Notes under the pieces: model-generated
Databases searched by the model: none
Told to the model about the DNA's origin: nothing
What the model saw: only the letters and a program-made list of their open reading frames with translations
In this document: positions 38,035-47,344 of the stretch, piece by piece
Numbering within the stretch: position 1 is the first letter of the stretch
Layout: each line of letters starts with the position of its first letter
Position numbers and translations under genes: made by a program
NCBI RefSeq assembly: GCF_000685095.1
Contig: NZ_BAYE01000004.1
Span: 186,001 to 250,000, forward strand
Origin: Paraburkholderia caledonica NBRC 102488
GTDB lineage: Bacteria > Pseudomonadota > Gammaproteobacteria > Burkholderiales > Burkholderiaceae
DNA length: 64,000 bases
Direction: 5' to 3'

Positions 38035-39663
38035 TCAGCCCTTCAGCGTCTGCTCCAGCACGTGCAGCTCGTGGTTTAGTTGAGCGTCCTTGCTGCGCTC
38101 GTCGGCGATTTTTCGCACCGCGTGCAGCACCGTGGTGTGGTCGCGTCCGCCGAACAACTCGCCGATTTCCGGCAAGCTCTTCTGCGTGAGCTCTTTCGCG
38201 AGATACATGGCGATCTGCCGCGGCCGCGCGATGTTCGCCGGCCGCTTTTTCGAATACATGTCCGCGACCTTGATGCTGTAAAAGTCCGCCACGGTCTTCT
38301 GAATGTTTTCCACGGAGATCTGGCGGTTCTGCACCGTCAACAGATCTTTCAGCGCTTCTTTCGTCAGTTCGATAGTGATTTCGCGGCCGTGGAACTTCGA
38401 GTACGCCAGAATTTTGCGCAGCGCGCCTTCGAGTTCACGCACGTTGGAGCGCAGATGCTTGGCAACGAAAAACGCGACGTCTTCATTGAGGCTCACGAAT
38501 TCCGATTGCGCCTTGCGCATTAGAATCGCGACGCGCATCTCGAGCTCAGGTGGCTCGATCGCCACCGTCAAGCCGGAATCGAAGCGCGAAATGAGACGGT
38601 CGTCGATACCCGAAATTTCCTTCGGATACGTGTCGCTGGTGATAATGACCTGCGCCTTGTTCGCGACCAGCGCCTCAAACGCGTAGAAGAACTCCTCCTG
38701 CGTGCGCGACTTGCCCGAAAAGAACTGAATATCGTCGATCAGCAGCAGGTCCAGCGAGTGGTAGTAGCGCTTGAAGTCGTCGAACGCCTTTCGCTGATAC
38801 GCCTTTACGACGTCCGACACGTACTGTTCCGCGTGAATGTAGCGGATCCGCGCGCCGGCCTTGTCCATCAGAAGCTGGTTGCCGATTGCGTGGATCAGGT
38901 GGGTCTTGCCGAGGCCCACCCCGCCGTACAGGAACAGCGGGTTGTACGAGATGCCGGGATTGTCCGCGACCTGAATCGCCGCCGCACGCGCCAGCTGGTT
39001 GGCCTTACCGGTCACGAAGTTGTCGAAAGTCAGGACCGGGTTCAGCTTGGAGCGCTCGTACATCGAGTCGTTGTCGCCGTTGCCATTGGAGCTCGCGCTC
39101 TGGCCCGGACGCCATGTGCGGCGCGCGGCCGCGGCTTCGTTCGCGTCGAGGCTCGGCAGGTCGAGGTCGGCGGAATCTTCGGCTGTGGCGCGAGCGTTTG
39201 CATTGTGCTCAGCTGCCGCGCGGGCGTTCGCGTTGAGGTTCGCCATCGCGCTGTTGGCGCTGTCGGCGCCGTTCGCGCGCGCGGCGTGCGCCGCTTGTAC
39301 CGCGCCAACGGCCGCGTCCACGGCGGCGCCATTGCTCGCGCTCCCTCCCATGGAATGAGGCGCCGAAGCTGGACGCGGCGCAGCCGGCGCGGCTGCCGCA
39401 GGGGCGCGCATGCCGGCTTTCGGGTCCAGTACGAATTGCACGTCGACCGGGGTTTGCCAGAAATCGCGGGCCATATCCGCGATGCGGCCGGAGAACTGGC
39501 TCTTGACCCAGTCGAGCTTGAAGCGGTTCGGCGCAGCAATGCTGAGCGTGTTCGCAGCGGCGTCGAAGGCGACCGGGGCCAACGGTTTGATCCACGTCAC
39601 GTACTGCTGGGGCGTGAGTTCACGCTCCAGCAATGCGGAACAGTGTTGCCAGAATTCGTTCAT
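38035..39663 (-). CDS. dnaA: Chromosomal replication initiator DnaA
   Basis: A 542-residue initiator. Domain I begins [21 protein letters not shown] long Ala/Asn-rich linker (about residues 105-215) separates it from the AAA+ domain: Walker [18 protein letters not shown], Walker [14 protein letters not shown] and sensor [14 protein letters not shown]. The C-terminal DNA-binding domain has the signature [15 protein letters not shown]. The linker, with repeats such as [19 protein letters not shown], is longer than in E. coli, as common in Burkholderiaceae. ATG 39663 starts domain I; 21 upstream in-frame codons are not DnaA-like. Confidence 0.98.
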   Translation of the reverse strand: MNEFWQHCSALLERELTPQQYVTWIKPLAPVAFDAAANTLSIAAPNRFKLDWVKSQFSGRIADMARDFWQTPVDVQFVLDPKAGMRAPAAAAPAAPRPASAPHSMGGSASNGAAVDAAVGAVQAAHAARANGADSANSAMANLNANARAAAEHNANARATAEDSADLDLPSLDANEAAAARRTWRPGQSASSNGNGDNDSMYERSKLNPVLTFDNFVTGKANQLARAAAIQVADNPGISYNPLFLYGGVGLGKTHLIHAIGNQLLMDKAGARIRYIHAEQYVSDVVKAYQRKAFDDFKRYYHSLDLLLIDDIQFFSGKSRTQEEFFYAFEALVANKAQVIITSDTYPKEISGIDDRLISRFDSGLTVAIEPPELEMRVAILMRKAQSEFVSLNEDVAFFVAKHLRSNVRELEGALRKILAYSKFHGREITIELTKEALKDLLTVQNRQISVENIQKTVADFYSIKVADMYSKKRPANIARPRQIAMYLAKELTQKSLPEIGELFGGRDHTTVLHAVRKIADERSKDAQLNHELHVLEQTLKG

Positions 39664-40046
39664 CGAGTTGCTGTCGTTATGGTGTGCACGAGGTTCGCCG
39701 GTGCCCCCGTCGCGCGCACGCAACAAGGCCCGAAGCAGCCAGGCGTAACAGCCCCAGGCGCCTGTGCCACAAAGGATTTGCGGGCAAGCGAGCCGGAGCG
39801 GCGTGCATCATTTTTGGGAAGTAAGGCGAGATTCTAACGCCAAACGGGAGCCGGAAGTGAGTTATCCACAGGGACGGATCAACTCTGCAAACGCACCGCG
39901 CGCCCGGACGGCACCGGCTAAAGTATTGACGGTCAACGAAAAACGGGTTTAAATAGCGGGTTCCGCGAAAACCAATTCAGCAAACCTCCGGCCATTGCGC
40001 TTTCAGCGATGATCGCGCGGTTTTTTTTCGATCAAGTGAGAGCAAC
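39664..40046. other. dnaA-rpmH intergenic region, possible oriC
   Basis: This 383-bp gap separates the divergent dnaA and rpmH genes, a frequent place for oriC. I find one perfect DnaA box, TTATCCACA (39862-39870), and an A/T-richer stretch (39930-40030) ending in a T8 run before rpmH. One box is few for an origin; it could instead serve dnaA autoregulation. Confidence 0.5.
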
Positions 40047-40181
40047 ATGAAACGTACTTACCAACCTTCCGTTACCCGTCGCAAGCGTACCCACGGCTTC
40101 CGCGTTCGCATGAAGACCGCTGGCGGCCGCAAGGTCATCAACGCACGTCGCGCGAAGGGCCGCAAGCGCCTCGCCATCTAA
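40047..40181 (+). CDS. rpmH: Ribosomal protein bL34
   Basis: A 44-residue ribosomal protein of the large subunit ([18 protein letters not shown], ending RKRLAI). ATG 40047 has GTGAGAG upstream. It is followed after 14 bp by rnpA, the universal rpmH-rnpA pairing that shares a transcript. Confidence 0.98.
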
Positions 40182-40195
40182 GGCAGGCGAGCGGA

Positions 40196-40693
40196 TTGCG
40201 CGCTCTGTCCGTACCGGGCAAGACCGGTGGCGAAGCGGGACCGGCAGAGGCGCCGCAGCAGGGCTCGGTACCGTTGCGAGCGCAAGCCGCCTTCCCCAAA
40301 GCCGCAAGGCTACTGAAAACGGATGAATTTTCATCCGTTTTTCGTTTGCGCCCGTGGCGCCGCACTGCGCACTTCGTGGTGTACGGCCGGCCTACCGGCA
40401 ACGAGGCTCGCCTCGGCCTCGTGATCGGCAAGAAGTATGCGCCGCGCGCGGCCACGCGTAATCTGGTACGTCGAGTCGCGCGCGAAGCCTTTCGGGTGCG
40501 TCGCGCGGAATTCGGCGGTTGGGACGTGCTGCTGCGTTTGCACACGCGCTTCGACAAAAAGGCTTTGCCGAGCGCCGCGTCGTCGCCGTTAAAGGCGTTG
40601 TGTCGCGGTGAAATCGAGTCGTTGCTCGACAAGGCAGCACGCGAAATTGCCCGTCGTCAGGCGCCGCCCGCGGACGCGCCCAAGACGGAATGA
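40196..40693 (+). CDS. rnpA: Ribonuclease P protein component
   Basis: The protein subunit of RNase P, which helps the catalytic RNA trim tRNA 5' leaders. The conserved core is [18 protein letters not shown] and the RNA-binding signature [17 protein letters not shown]. Counting from TTG 40196 gives 165 residues, some 30 before the core; this extension is poorly conserved and the true start may be later, since no ATG is available in that stretch. It overlaps nothing but ends 112 bp before yidD. Confidence 0.94.
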   Translation: MRALSVPGKTGGEAGPAEAPQQGSVPLRAQAAFPKAARLLKTDEFSSVFRLRPWRRTAHFVVYGRPTGNEARLGLVIGKKYAPRAATRNLVRRVAREAFRVRRAEFGGWDVLLRLHTRFDKKALPSAASSPLKALCRGEIESLLDKAAREIARRQAPPADAPKTE

Positions 40694-40805
40694 CGCTCAG
40701 GTGACCGCCCGCTTTTTCCCTCAGGCTGCAGTAGCACCGGCAGCCTTGAACAGCGGGTGTCGTCCGGTACTTCACGTTGCGCGGCGCTGTCCGGCCGCAC
40801 CAGAC

Positions 40806-41036
40806 ATGCAAACGGTACTCATCGCTTTACTGCGTTTTTACAAGCTTGCCGTGAGTCCAATGCTCGGCAATCGGTGCCGTTTTTACCCTTCCTGTTCTGA
40901 TTACGCGCGCGAAGCAATCCAGTATCATGGCGCCGCGCGCGGGACTTATCTCGCCGCCAGGCGTATTTGCCGTTGCCACCCGTTTTCCGCGGGAGGCATC
41001 GATCTCGTCCCGCCTCCCACTTCTGAAAAGCGCTGA
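40806..41036 (+). CDS. yidD: Membrane protein insertion efficiency factor YidD
   Basis: A 76-residue protein that assists YidC-dependent insertion of membrane proteins. It has the family pattern [31 protein letters not shown] and [10 protein letters not shown] with conserved cysteines. ATG 40806 is the family start; the frame is open upstream across the rnpA end but that portion is not conserved. Encoded between rnpA and yidC as usual. Confidence 0.95.
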   Translation: MQTVLIALLRFYKLAVSPMLGNRCRFYPSCSDYAREAIQYHGAARGTYLAARRICRCHPFSAGGIDLVPPPTSEKR

Positions 41037-41066
41037 CGCGCCGTTCCATCGACACTGAGACAACGC

Positions 41067-42725
41067 ATGGATATCAAACGCACCGTCCTATGGGTCATCT
41101 TCTTCATGTCAGCGGTCATGCTGTTCGACAACTGGCAACGCGACCACGGACGCCCGTCGATGTTCTTCCCGAGCGCCACGCCGACCAGGACGGTCGGTAG
41201 CGCAGCACCGGGAACCACGACGCCGGGAACCCAGCCCGCCGATTTGCCGGCCACCAACGCAGCAGCGCCGGCCAACACGCCGGCCGCCACGCAATCGCAA
41301 CTCGTCAAGTTCAGCACCGACGTCTATAGCGGCGAGATCGACACTCGCGGCGGCACGCTGTCGAAGCTGTCGCTCGTCAAGCAAGGCGATGGCAAGCAGC
41401 CGGATCTCGTCATCACGCTGTTCGACCGCACCGCGAATCACACGTATCTGGCGCGTACGGGTCTGCTCGGCGGCGATTTCCCGAATCACAACGACATCTT
41501 CACGCCGCTGCCCAACCAGCCGCACGACCTGACGGGCGACGCCAAATCGTTCCGGATCAGCTTCGAGTCGCCGGTTAAGGGCGGGCTGAAGGTCATCAAG
41601 ACCTACACGTTCACCCGCGGCAGCTATGTGATCGGCGTCGATACGAAGATCCAGAACGTCGGCACCGCGCCGGTGAGCCCGTCGGTCTATATGGAACTGG
41701 TGCGTGACGATCAGCCGGTGGAAACGCCGCGCTTCTCGCACACGTTCATCGGCCCGGCTGTCTACACCGACCAGCACCACTTCCAGAAGATGACGTTCGG
41801 CGACATCGACAAGAACAAGGAAGACTTCACGAAGCAAGCCGACAACGGCTGGATCGCGATGGTGCAGCATTACTTCGCGTCGGCGTGGATTCCGCAGCAG
41901 GGCGTGAAGCGCGACATCTACGTCGAGAAGATCGATCCGACGCTGTATCGCGTTGGTGTCAAGCAGCCGGTTGCGGCCATCGCGCCGGGCCAGACGGTCG
42001 ACGTGTCCGCGCGCCTCTTCGCCGGTCCGGAAGAAGAGCGCATGCTCGAAGGCATCGCGCCGGGTCTCGAACTGGTGAAGGACTACGGCTGGGTGACGAT
42101 CATCGCGAAGCCGCTTTTCTGGCTGCTCGAAAAGATCCACAGCTATGTCGGCAACTGGGGCTGGGCGATCGTGCTGCTCACGCTGTTGATCAAGGCAGTG
42201 TTCTTCCCGCTGTCGGCCGCAAGCTATAAGTCCATGGCGCGTATGAAGGCGATCACCCCGCGCATGCAGGCGCTGCGCGAACGCTTCAAGGGCGATCCGC
42301 AAAAGATGAACGCCGCGCTCATGGAGCTCTACAAAACCGAGAAGGTGAACCCGTTCGGCGGCTGTCTGCCGGTCGTGGTCCAGATTCCGGTGTTCATCTC
42401 GCTGTACTGGGTGCTGCTGTCGTCGGTCGAAATGCGCGGCGCGCCTTGGATTCTGTGGATTCACGACTTGTCGCAGCAGGACCCGTTCTTCATCCTGCCC
42501 GTACTGATGGCTGTTTCCATGTTCCTGCAGACGAAGCTCAACCCGACGCCGCCGGACCCCGTTCAGGCGAAGATGATGATGTTCATGCCGATTGCGTTCT
42601 CGGTTATGTTCTTCTTCTTCCCGGCCGGTCTGGTGCTGTACTACGTCGTGAACAACGTGCTGTCGATCGCGCAGCAGTACTACATCACGCGCATGATGGG
42701 TCAGTCGAAGGCGAAGCCGGCCTGA
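41067..42725 (+). CDS. yidC: Membrane protein insertase YidC
   Basis: A 552-residue inner-membrane insertase. It has an N-terminal helix ([18 protein letters not shown]), a linker rich in Ala, Pro and Thr (residues 40-75), the large periplasmic domain, and then five transmembrane helices including [20 protein letters not shown] and the [20 protein letters not shown] segment. It inserts proteins alone or with SecYEG. A strong terminator follows at 42772-42807. Confidence 0.98.
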   Translation: MDIKRTVLWVIFFMSAVMLFDNWQRDHGRPSMFFPSATPTRTVGSAAPGTTTPGTQPADLPATNAAAPANTPAATQSQLVKFSTDVYSGEIDTRGGTLSKLSLVKQGDGKQPDLVITLFDRTANHTYLARTGLLGGDFPNHNDIFTPLPNQPHDLTGDAKSFRISFESPVKGGLKVIKTYTFTRGSYVIGVDTKIQNVGTAPVSPSVYMELVRDDQPVETPRFSHTFIGPAVYTDQHHFQKMTFGDIDKNKEDFTKQADNGWIAMVQHYFASAWIPQQGVKRDIYVEKIDPTLYRVGVKQPVAAIAPGQTVDVSARLFAGPEEERMLEGIAPGLELVKDYGWVTIIAKPLFWLLEKIHSYVGNWGWAIVLLTLLIKAVFFPLSAASYKSMARMKAITPRMQALRERFKGDPQKMNAALMELYKTEKVNPFGGCLPVVVQIPVFISLYWVLLSSVEMRGAPWILWIHDLSQQDPFFILPVLMAVSMFLQTKLNPTPPDPVQAKMMMFMPIAFSVMFFFFPAGLVLYYVVNNVLSIAQQYYITRMMGQSKAKPA

Positions 42726-42771
42726 TACCTGCATGAAGCGCTGAGGGTAACTCGACTCACCTGCAAAAATG

Positions 42772-42807
42772 AAGCCGCCCGGTTCAAACGAACCGGGCGG
42801 CTTTTTT
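42772..42807 (+). terminator. Rho-independent terminator after yidC
   Basis: A 14-bp perfect stem, AAGCCGCCCGGTTC (42772-42785) with GAACCGGGCGGCTT (42790-42803), has an AAAC loop and is followed by T's. Because of the A's on the other side it may also end the convergent regulator gene's transcript. Confidence 0.92.
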
Positions 42808-42839
42808 CATGCGATCTGCGTGGGCAAACGGCGCACGCG

Positions 42840-43247
42840 CTACTCTTCTTCGGTATCCTCGCCGTAGAAGCGCACAATCATTTCTTCGACGAGAAAACGG
42901 TCTTTCGGCGTCAACGACTCGATCTTCGAAGCCAGTTCAATCGTTTCCTGCGACGGCGGATATTTCTCGCCCCGGGCCATCGGTCTGGCGCTTGCACCGG
43001 GCGAAGGCCCGTAGTGCAGCCAATGCTCCTTCACGTTCAACCACTCGGCGAGCGTGCGCAACTTATCGGGCTTTGGGATCGTCGTACCCGTGAGCCACTT
43101 GTGCGCGGTTTGTGGAGTAACCGGACGGTCACCGCGATAGCGAAGGTTGAACTGTTCGGCGAGCTTGGTCCCGCCGCGAATCTTCAGCGGCTCCAATGTT
43201 TCCTTTAGCCTCTTCGAGAAGGCAGCTTTTTCTTTCGGGGTTGGCAT
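42840..43247 (-). CDS. HTH-type regulator (phage-repressor-like)
   Basis: A 135-residue protein. The N-terminal part (FSKRLKETLEPLKIRGGTKL, RPVTPQTAHKWLTGTTIPKP, DKLRTLAEWLNV) looks like a Cro/CI-type helix-turn-helix that uses a recognition helix around TPQTAHKWLTG. The C-terminal part (ELASKIESLTPKDRFLVEEM) is an acidic helical tail ending EDTEEE. ATG 43247 lacks a clear ribosome site. A perfect dyad at 43277-43289 lies just upstream and could be its operator. It is inserted between yidC and mnmE, on the opposite strand. Confidence 0.78.
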   Translation of the reverse strand: MPTPKEKAAFSKRLKETLEPLKIRGGTKLAEQFNLRYRGDRPVTPQTAHKWLTGTTIPKPDKLRTLAEWLNVKEHWLHYGPSPGASARPMARGEKYPPSQETIELASKIESLTPKDRFLVEEMIVRFYGEDTEEE

Positions 43248-43276
43248 GGGCCAGATTGTGCAATTCAGCGTCCTCC

Positions 43277-43289
43277 CAGTTGACAACTG
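43277..43289. promoter_or_regulatory. Perfect dyad upstream of the HTH regulator
   Basis: CAGTTG-A-CAACTG is a perfect inverted repeat 30 bp upstream of the regulator's ATG. Position and symmetry suggest an autoregulatory operator. Confidence 0.45.
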
Positions 43290-43616
43290 ATCAGGCTCAT
43301 GTTGAACGTATTTGAGATAATTTTAGCTTGCGTACCGCAGCGCGACGGCGATTCAGCGAAATGTCAATTTTTGCGACTTTTCCATGTGGGACGTGCGTGT
43401 GCACGGCACCGTGTTCCCGTTGAGTCTGGATCCGTCCTATACATCAAGTAAAAATCCTAGCTTGTTTAGGATCAATCTCAACGTCGACCTGGAAAGCACG
43501 TTCTGACGGTCAGGCGACGCGCAGACCGGCCGGCACATAGCCCGCGTTACAATGCCCGGCGCCCCGGAAATGTCCGCGCCGCCCTGCCCCACTCTTCCGA
43601 TTTCGCCGCCTCACTC
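43290..43616. other. Intergenic region before mnmE
   Basis: About 330 bp without a gene. It carries a 6-bp inverted repeat, ATCCTA (43454-43459) and TAGGAT (43467-43472), of unknown role. It must include the mnmE promoter. No ribosome site is evident before mnmE. Confidence 0.4.
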
Positions 43617-45011
43617 ATGCTGACCACCGATTCCGATCCCATCGTCGCCATTGCCACCGCGCCCGGCCGAGGAGGCATCGGCGTCGTGCGCATTTCATTT
43701 GGACGCGCGGGCGAGGCCGCGGCGCAGCCGCTGATGCAGGTGCTGACCGGACAAGCACTCGCGCCTCGTCACGCGAGTTATGTGCCTTTTTTCGACGACG
43801 GCGGCAACGCGCTCGATCGCGGCATTGCGCTTTACTTTCCCGCGCCGCATTCGTACACCGGCGAACACGTGCTCGAGTTGCAAGGACATGGCGGCCCGGT
43901 CGTGCTGCAACTGTTGCTGCAACGTTGCATCGACGCCGGGCGCGGATTCGGCCTGCGGCTTGCCGAGCCCGGCGAGTTCACCCGCCGCGCGTTTCTGAAC
44001 GACAAGCTGGACCTCGCGCAGGCCGAAGCGGTGGCCGATCTGATCGAAGCGAGCACCGAGGCCGCCGCGCGCTCCGCAGGTCGTTCGCTCGACGGAACGT
44101 TCTCGCGCGACATTCATGCTTTGGTCGAAGAAGTGATCACGCTGCGCATGCTGGTCGAAGCAACGCTCGACTTCCCCGAAGAAGAGATCGATTTCCTCGA
44201 AGCTGCCGACGCCCGCGGCAAGCTCACGCGCATTCGCGAGCGCCTCGCGCACGTGCTCGCCGAGGCACGGCAAGGTGCGTTGCTGCGCGACGGATTGTCG
44301 GTGGTGCTGGCCGGTCAGCCGAACGTCGGCAAATCTTCGTTGCTCAATGCACTTGCCGGCGCTGAACTCGCCATCGTCACGCCGATTGCGGGCACGACGC
44401 GTGACAAGGTCGCACAGACCATCCAGATCGAAGGCATTCCGCTGCACGTAATCGACACCGCCGGCCTGCGCGATACCGAAGACGAAGTCGAGAAAATCGG
44501 CATTGCGCGGACATGGAGCGAGATAGAGCGCGCGGACGTGGTGCTGCATCTGCTGGATGCGCGCACGGGCATGACCGTGGAAGACGAAACCATCGCCGGG
44601 CGCTTTCCGGCCGGTGTTCCGGTCGTGCGCGTGCTGAACAAGACGGACCTTGTCGGCCTGCCGCCCGAGGCTCGCGCGCTCGATGCCGATCTCGACCTTA
44701 GCGAAGTCCGGCTGTCGGCGAAGCAAGGGGACGGCGTGAGCTTGTTGCGCGACGAACTCCTGCGCATCGCCGGTTGGCAGGCAGGCGCCGAGAGCGTTTA
44801 CCTTGCGCGTGAACGTCATTTGATTGCACTACGCGCCGCGCAGGACCACCTTGCGACGGCCGCCGCGCACGCCGATCAGAACTCGCAGGCGCTCGATCTT
44901 TTCGCCGAAGAACTGAGACTCGCGCAGGACCAGCTTAATTCGATCACCGGCGAATTCAGTTCCGACGACCTGTTGGGAGTGATTTTCAGCAGGTTTTGTA
45001 TCGGCAAGTAG
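43617..45011 (+). CDS. mnmE: tRNA-modifying GTPase MnmE
   Basis: A 464-residue GTPase that, with MnmG, modifies uridine 34 of certain tRNAs. The N-terminal folate-binding domain starts with [22 protein letters not shown]-domain motifs are [24 protein letters not shown] and NKTD. It ends with the conserved catalytic tail FSRFCIGK. The length is standard. It is in the usual place after yidC, although a regulator gene intervenes. Confidence 0.97.
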   Translation: MLTTDSDPIVAIATAPGRGGIGVVRISFGRAGEAAAQPLMQVLTGQALAPRHASYVPFFDDGGNALDRGIALYFPAPHSYTGEHVLELQGHGGPVVLQLLLQRCIDAGRGFGLRLAEPGEFTRRAFLNDKLDLAQAEAVADLIEASTEAAARSAGRSLDGTFSRDIHALVEEVITLRMLVEATLDFPEEEIDFLEAADARGKLTRIRERLAHVLAEARQGALLRDGLSVVLAGQPNVGKSSLLNALAGAELAIVTPIAGTTRDKVAQTIQIEGIPLHVIDTAGLRDTEDEVEKIGIARTWSEIERADVVLHLLDARTGMTVEDETIAGRFPAGVPVVRVLNKTDLVGLPPEARALDADLDLSEVRLSAKQGDGVSLLRDELLRIAGWQAGAESVYLARERHLIALRAAQDHLATAAAHADQNSQALDLFAEELRLAQDQLNSITGEFSSDDLLGVIFSRFCIGK

Positions 45012-45124
45012 GAGCGGGCATGCAAACCGCCTCAAAATGCTGAAAACCGCGACTCTAGGTCGCTTGAGCGCGGTAAGGCGAGACGGATCAGCGCGCTTTG
45101 TAGACCAATAACGCACTTCATCTT

Positions 45125-45134
45125 GGTACACAAA
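45125..45134 (+). repeat. Direct repeat copy 1 flanking the integrase
   Basis: GGTACACAAA lies 46 bp before the integrase start and recurs at 46444-46453, after the gene. It could be a short attachment-site core or chance. Confidence 0.3.
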
Positions 45135-45179
45135 CGCAGACAGTTTAAACTCGCTCTGTCGCGTACCCACCACTACAAC

Positions 45180-46391
45180 ATGCCTCGCCTAGCCGCCCCG
45201 CTCACCGAATCGCAGATACGCGCACTTGAACCCCGCGCCGCCCGCTACAGCGTCGCCGACGGCAACGGCCTTGTGATCGAAGTGATGACCACAGGCACGA
45301 AGGTCTGGCGCTTCCGCTATTCGCTGAACGGCAAGCGCCAGCCGCTTGCGACCATCGGCGATTACCGGATGATTTCGCTGCGCGTTGCCCGAGCGAAGGC
45401 GCAGAAGTACGCGGAGCTCGTCGCGCAAGGCATTTCGCCCGTCGCCACTGCGCGCCGCGACCGCGGGGCCGAAGCGAAAGCCGACGTCCTGCGTGAAGCA
45501 GCCGAGCTTTATATGGCGACAGAGATGGCCGGGAAGTCGGATGAATATCGACGCACCACGCGCCGCGCGCTCGATAAAGACGTGTTGCCCGCAATCGGCG
45601 GCATGCGGGTCAAGGCGGTGACCGCGGAGCACGTCGTCGCCATCTGCGAGGCGATCAAAAGCCGCGGCTCACCGAAGATGGCGCTGCATACCCGCAACGT
45701 CATCAAGCGTCTCTACGAGTATCTGATCGCTCGCCAGCTGGCAACCGCGAACCCGGCGGAAGTCGTGCCGGCGCGCTCCATCGCCACCTTCGAGAGCCGC
45801 ACTCGCGTGCTTTCCGGCGAGGAGATCGGCACGATGCTGCATTCGATCGAAACGTCGAGCATCCGCCAGCCGCTCAAGATGGCGCTGCATCTGCTGGCGC
45901 TGACGATGGTACGCAAATCCGACCTCGTGGAGGCGACGTGGGACGAGTTCGATCTCGACCGTGCGCTGTGGCGCATCTCCGCCGCGCGTCTGCATCAAGA
46001 TTCGGATCGGATCGTCTACCTGCCTCAGCAAGCGGTCGCGATGTTGCAACAGTTGCACCGCACGCGAGCAAGCAAAACCTTCGTCTTTCGGAGCGTAAGG
46101 GGCGACGACCGGCCGATTGCAAAGAGCACGCTCAACCAGGCGGTGAAGGCGCTTGGCCTGGAAGTCGAACATTTCGTTCTTCACGACTTCCGTCGAACCG
46201 CATGGGCCCATCTGCGCGAGATGACCGGGCATGCACAACAGGACAAAACATCAGCGCAAACGCGACAAAGCGAGTCGCAAGGCAAGCCTGAATCCGATCC
46301 GGCCGCGCAGCGGCAAATCGCGCAGCAATGGGCGGATTTCGTCGATGCAGAGCTTGACGCAGCGCGGAAAAGAGCGGTGGGCGCGGGCTGA
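45180..46391 (+). CDS. Phage/island tyrosine integrase lacking the catalytic tyrosine
   Basis: A 403-residue integrase of the P4 type. The N-terminal DUF4102 arm-binding domain is intact (LTESQIRALEPRAARYSVAD, NGLVIEVMTTGTKVWRFRYS), then the core-binding domain. The catalytic part keeps the first arginine (TMVRKSDLVEATWDEFD) and the HxxR pair (LHDFRRTAWAHL). After that the sequence turns polar (TGHAQQDKTSAQTRQSESQG) and resumes with QQWADFVDAEL. The segment that normally holds the second histidine and the nucleophilic tyrosine is missing, and no tyrosine occurs in the last 64 residues. It is probably inactive. It lies directly after mnmE. Confidence 0.85.
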   Translation: MPRLAAPLTESQIRALEPRAARYSVADGNGLVIEVMTTGTKVWRFRYSLNGKRQPLATIGDYRMISLRVARAKAQKYAELVAQGISPVATARRDRGAEAKADVLREAAELYMATEMAGKSDEYRRTTRRALDKDVLPAIGGMRVKAVTAEHVVAICEAIKSRGSPKMALHTRNVIKRLYEYLIARQLATANPAEVVPARSIATFESRTRVLSGEEIGTMLHSIETSSIRQPLKMALHLLALTMVRKSDLVEATWDEFDLDRALWRISAARLHQDSDRIVYLPQQAVAMLQQLHRTRASKTFVFRSVRGDDRPIAKSTLNQAVKALGLEVEHFVLHDFRRTAWAHLREMTGHAQQDKTSAQTRQSESQGKPESDPAAQRQIAQQWADFVDAELDAARKRAVGAG

Positions 46392-46443
46392 TCGAACGAG
46401 CAGGACGCACGTAAAAGCGGAATGCTCGTGGCCTGCAGTTTTA

Positions 46444-46453
46444 GGTACACAAA
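46444..46453 (+). repeat. Direct repeat copy 2 flanking the integrase
   Basis: Second GGTACACAAA copy, 52 bp after the integrase stop. See the copy at 45125. Confidence 0.3.
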
Positions 46454-46633
46454 GACACGGCGCCCCACTCGAATCTACCTTACCGGAAAGAGACGAGCGT
46501 ATTTCACGAGGTTACTGATACATCGCCACTAGCACGAAAGCGCCAAGCCATGCCCTCGCTTCACGCGGCGCTTCTCTCCTGCGACTGATCGCCTACACTG
46601 GAGCAACGATGCAACCTTTTCGTGGAGGCTGCC

Positions 46634-46795
46634 ATGTCTGAATCGTTGATCGCTTACCTGCTTGGGCCGACCGTGATGCTGCTGGTCGGCGGAGCAATCT
46701 GGGCGGCCTCGCGCTACCACCACAAGGCGGGACCGCCAAAGCTCGAGCGCTGGCTCGATACGCATTACGCCGAGTGGCTGCATCACAGGCACTGA
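46634..46795 (+). CDS. Small membrane protein of 53 residues
   Basis: A short gene with ATG 46634 and GGAGG at 46624-46628. The product has one hydrophobic helix (LIAYLLGPTVMLLVGGAIWA) and a basic, histidine-rich tail (YHHKAGPPKLERW, AEWLHHRH). A bidirectional terminator follows 26 bp after the stop, supporting a real transcript. Function unknown. Confidence 0.7.
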   Translation: MSESLIAYLLGPTVMLLVGGAIWAASRYHHKAGPPKLERWLDTHYAEWLHHRH

Positions 46796-46821
46796 AGCCC
46801 GCGCCTTGCGGCGTCAAAACA

Positions 46822-46850
46822 AAAGGCCGTCGCAGTGAGCGACGGCCTTT
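46822..46850. terminator. Bidirectional terminator
   Basis: AAAGGCCGTCGC (46822-46833) and GCGACGGCCTTT (46839-46850) form a 12-bp perfect stem with an AGTGA loop. A's and T's at its ends serve both the small plus-strand gene and the minus-strand gene ending at 46886. Confidence 0.85.
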
Positions 46851-46885
46851 CTGTCTGCAGCGTGCAGTTACGGCGCGCCTACCAT

Positions 46886-47230
46886 TTACCACCTGGGCGC
46901 AGGCTCACCGTATTCGTACTGCTGCTGCGGGGCTCCGCACGCCACATAGCCGCGCTGGTACTGATCGTAGCAGTAGCCCGGGGGCGGGCCCGCATAGGCC
47001 GGTGCCGGCTGGTACACCGGCTGTGCATAGACAGGCTGCGCATAGACCGGTTGTTGATAGGCCACCGCGGGCGCAGGATTCAATATCGACGTCACGACCG
47101 CGCCGAGCACCGCGCCGCCGATCAGTGCACCCACTACATCGCCGCCGCCACCGCCATGGCCATGAGCCGACGCTTGTCCAGCGACGCTCAAGCTGCCCAC
47201 CATCACCAATGCCACTGCTAACTTTTTCAT
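46886..47230 (-). CDS. Small secreted Gly/Pro/Tyr-rich protein
   Basis: A 114-residue exported protein. The signal peptide is KKLAVALVMVGSLSVAGQASA. Next come a glycine run (HGHGGGGG), a hydrophobic glycine-zipper-like stretch (VVGALIGGAVLGAVVTSIL) and repeats of VYAQP followed by a Pro/Tyr-rich end with two cysteines (YCYDQY, VACGAP). Similar short proteins occur widely in Burkholderia, but the function is unknown; envelope association is likely. ATG 47230 has GGGAG upstream. Confidence 0.75.
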   Translation of the reverse strand: MKKLAVALVMVGSLSVAGQASAHGHGGGGGDVVGALIGGAVLGAVVTSILNPAPAVAYQQPVYAQPVYAQPVYQPAPAYAGPPPGYCYDQYQRGYVACGAPQQQYEYGEPAPRW

Positions 47231-47344
47231 TTTTCGCTCCCGCCGTTCAGGCATGGAACGAATTGTCGGCTACGCGCGCAGAAATAGATGCTGCAAGTGG
47301 TAACGACACATTACCTGTGTAACCACCACCATCGGCCGGTCAGA

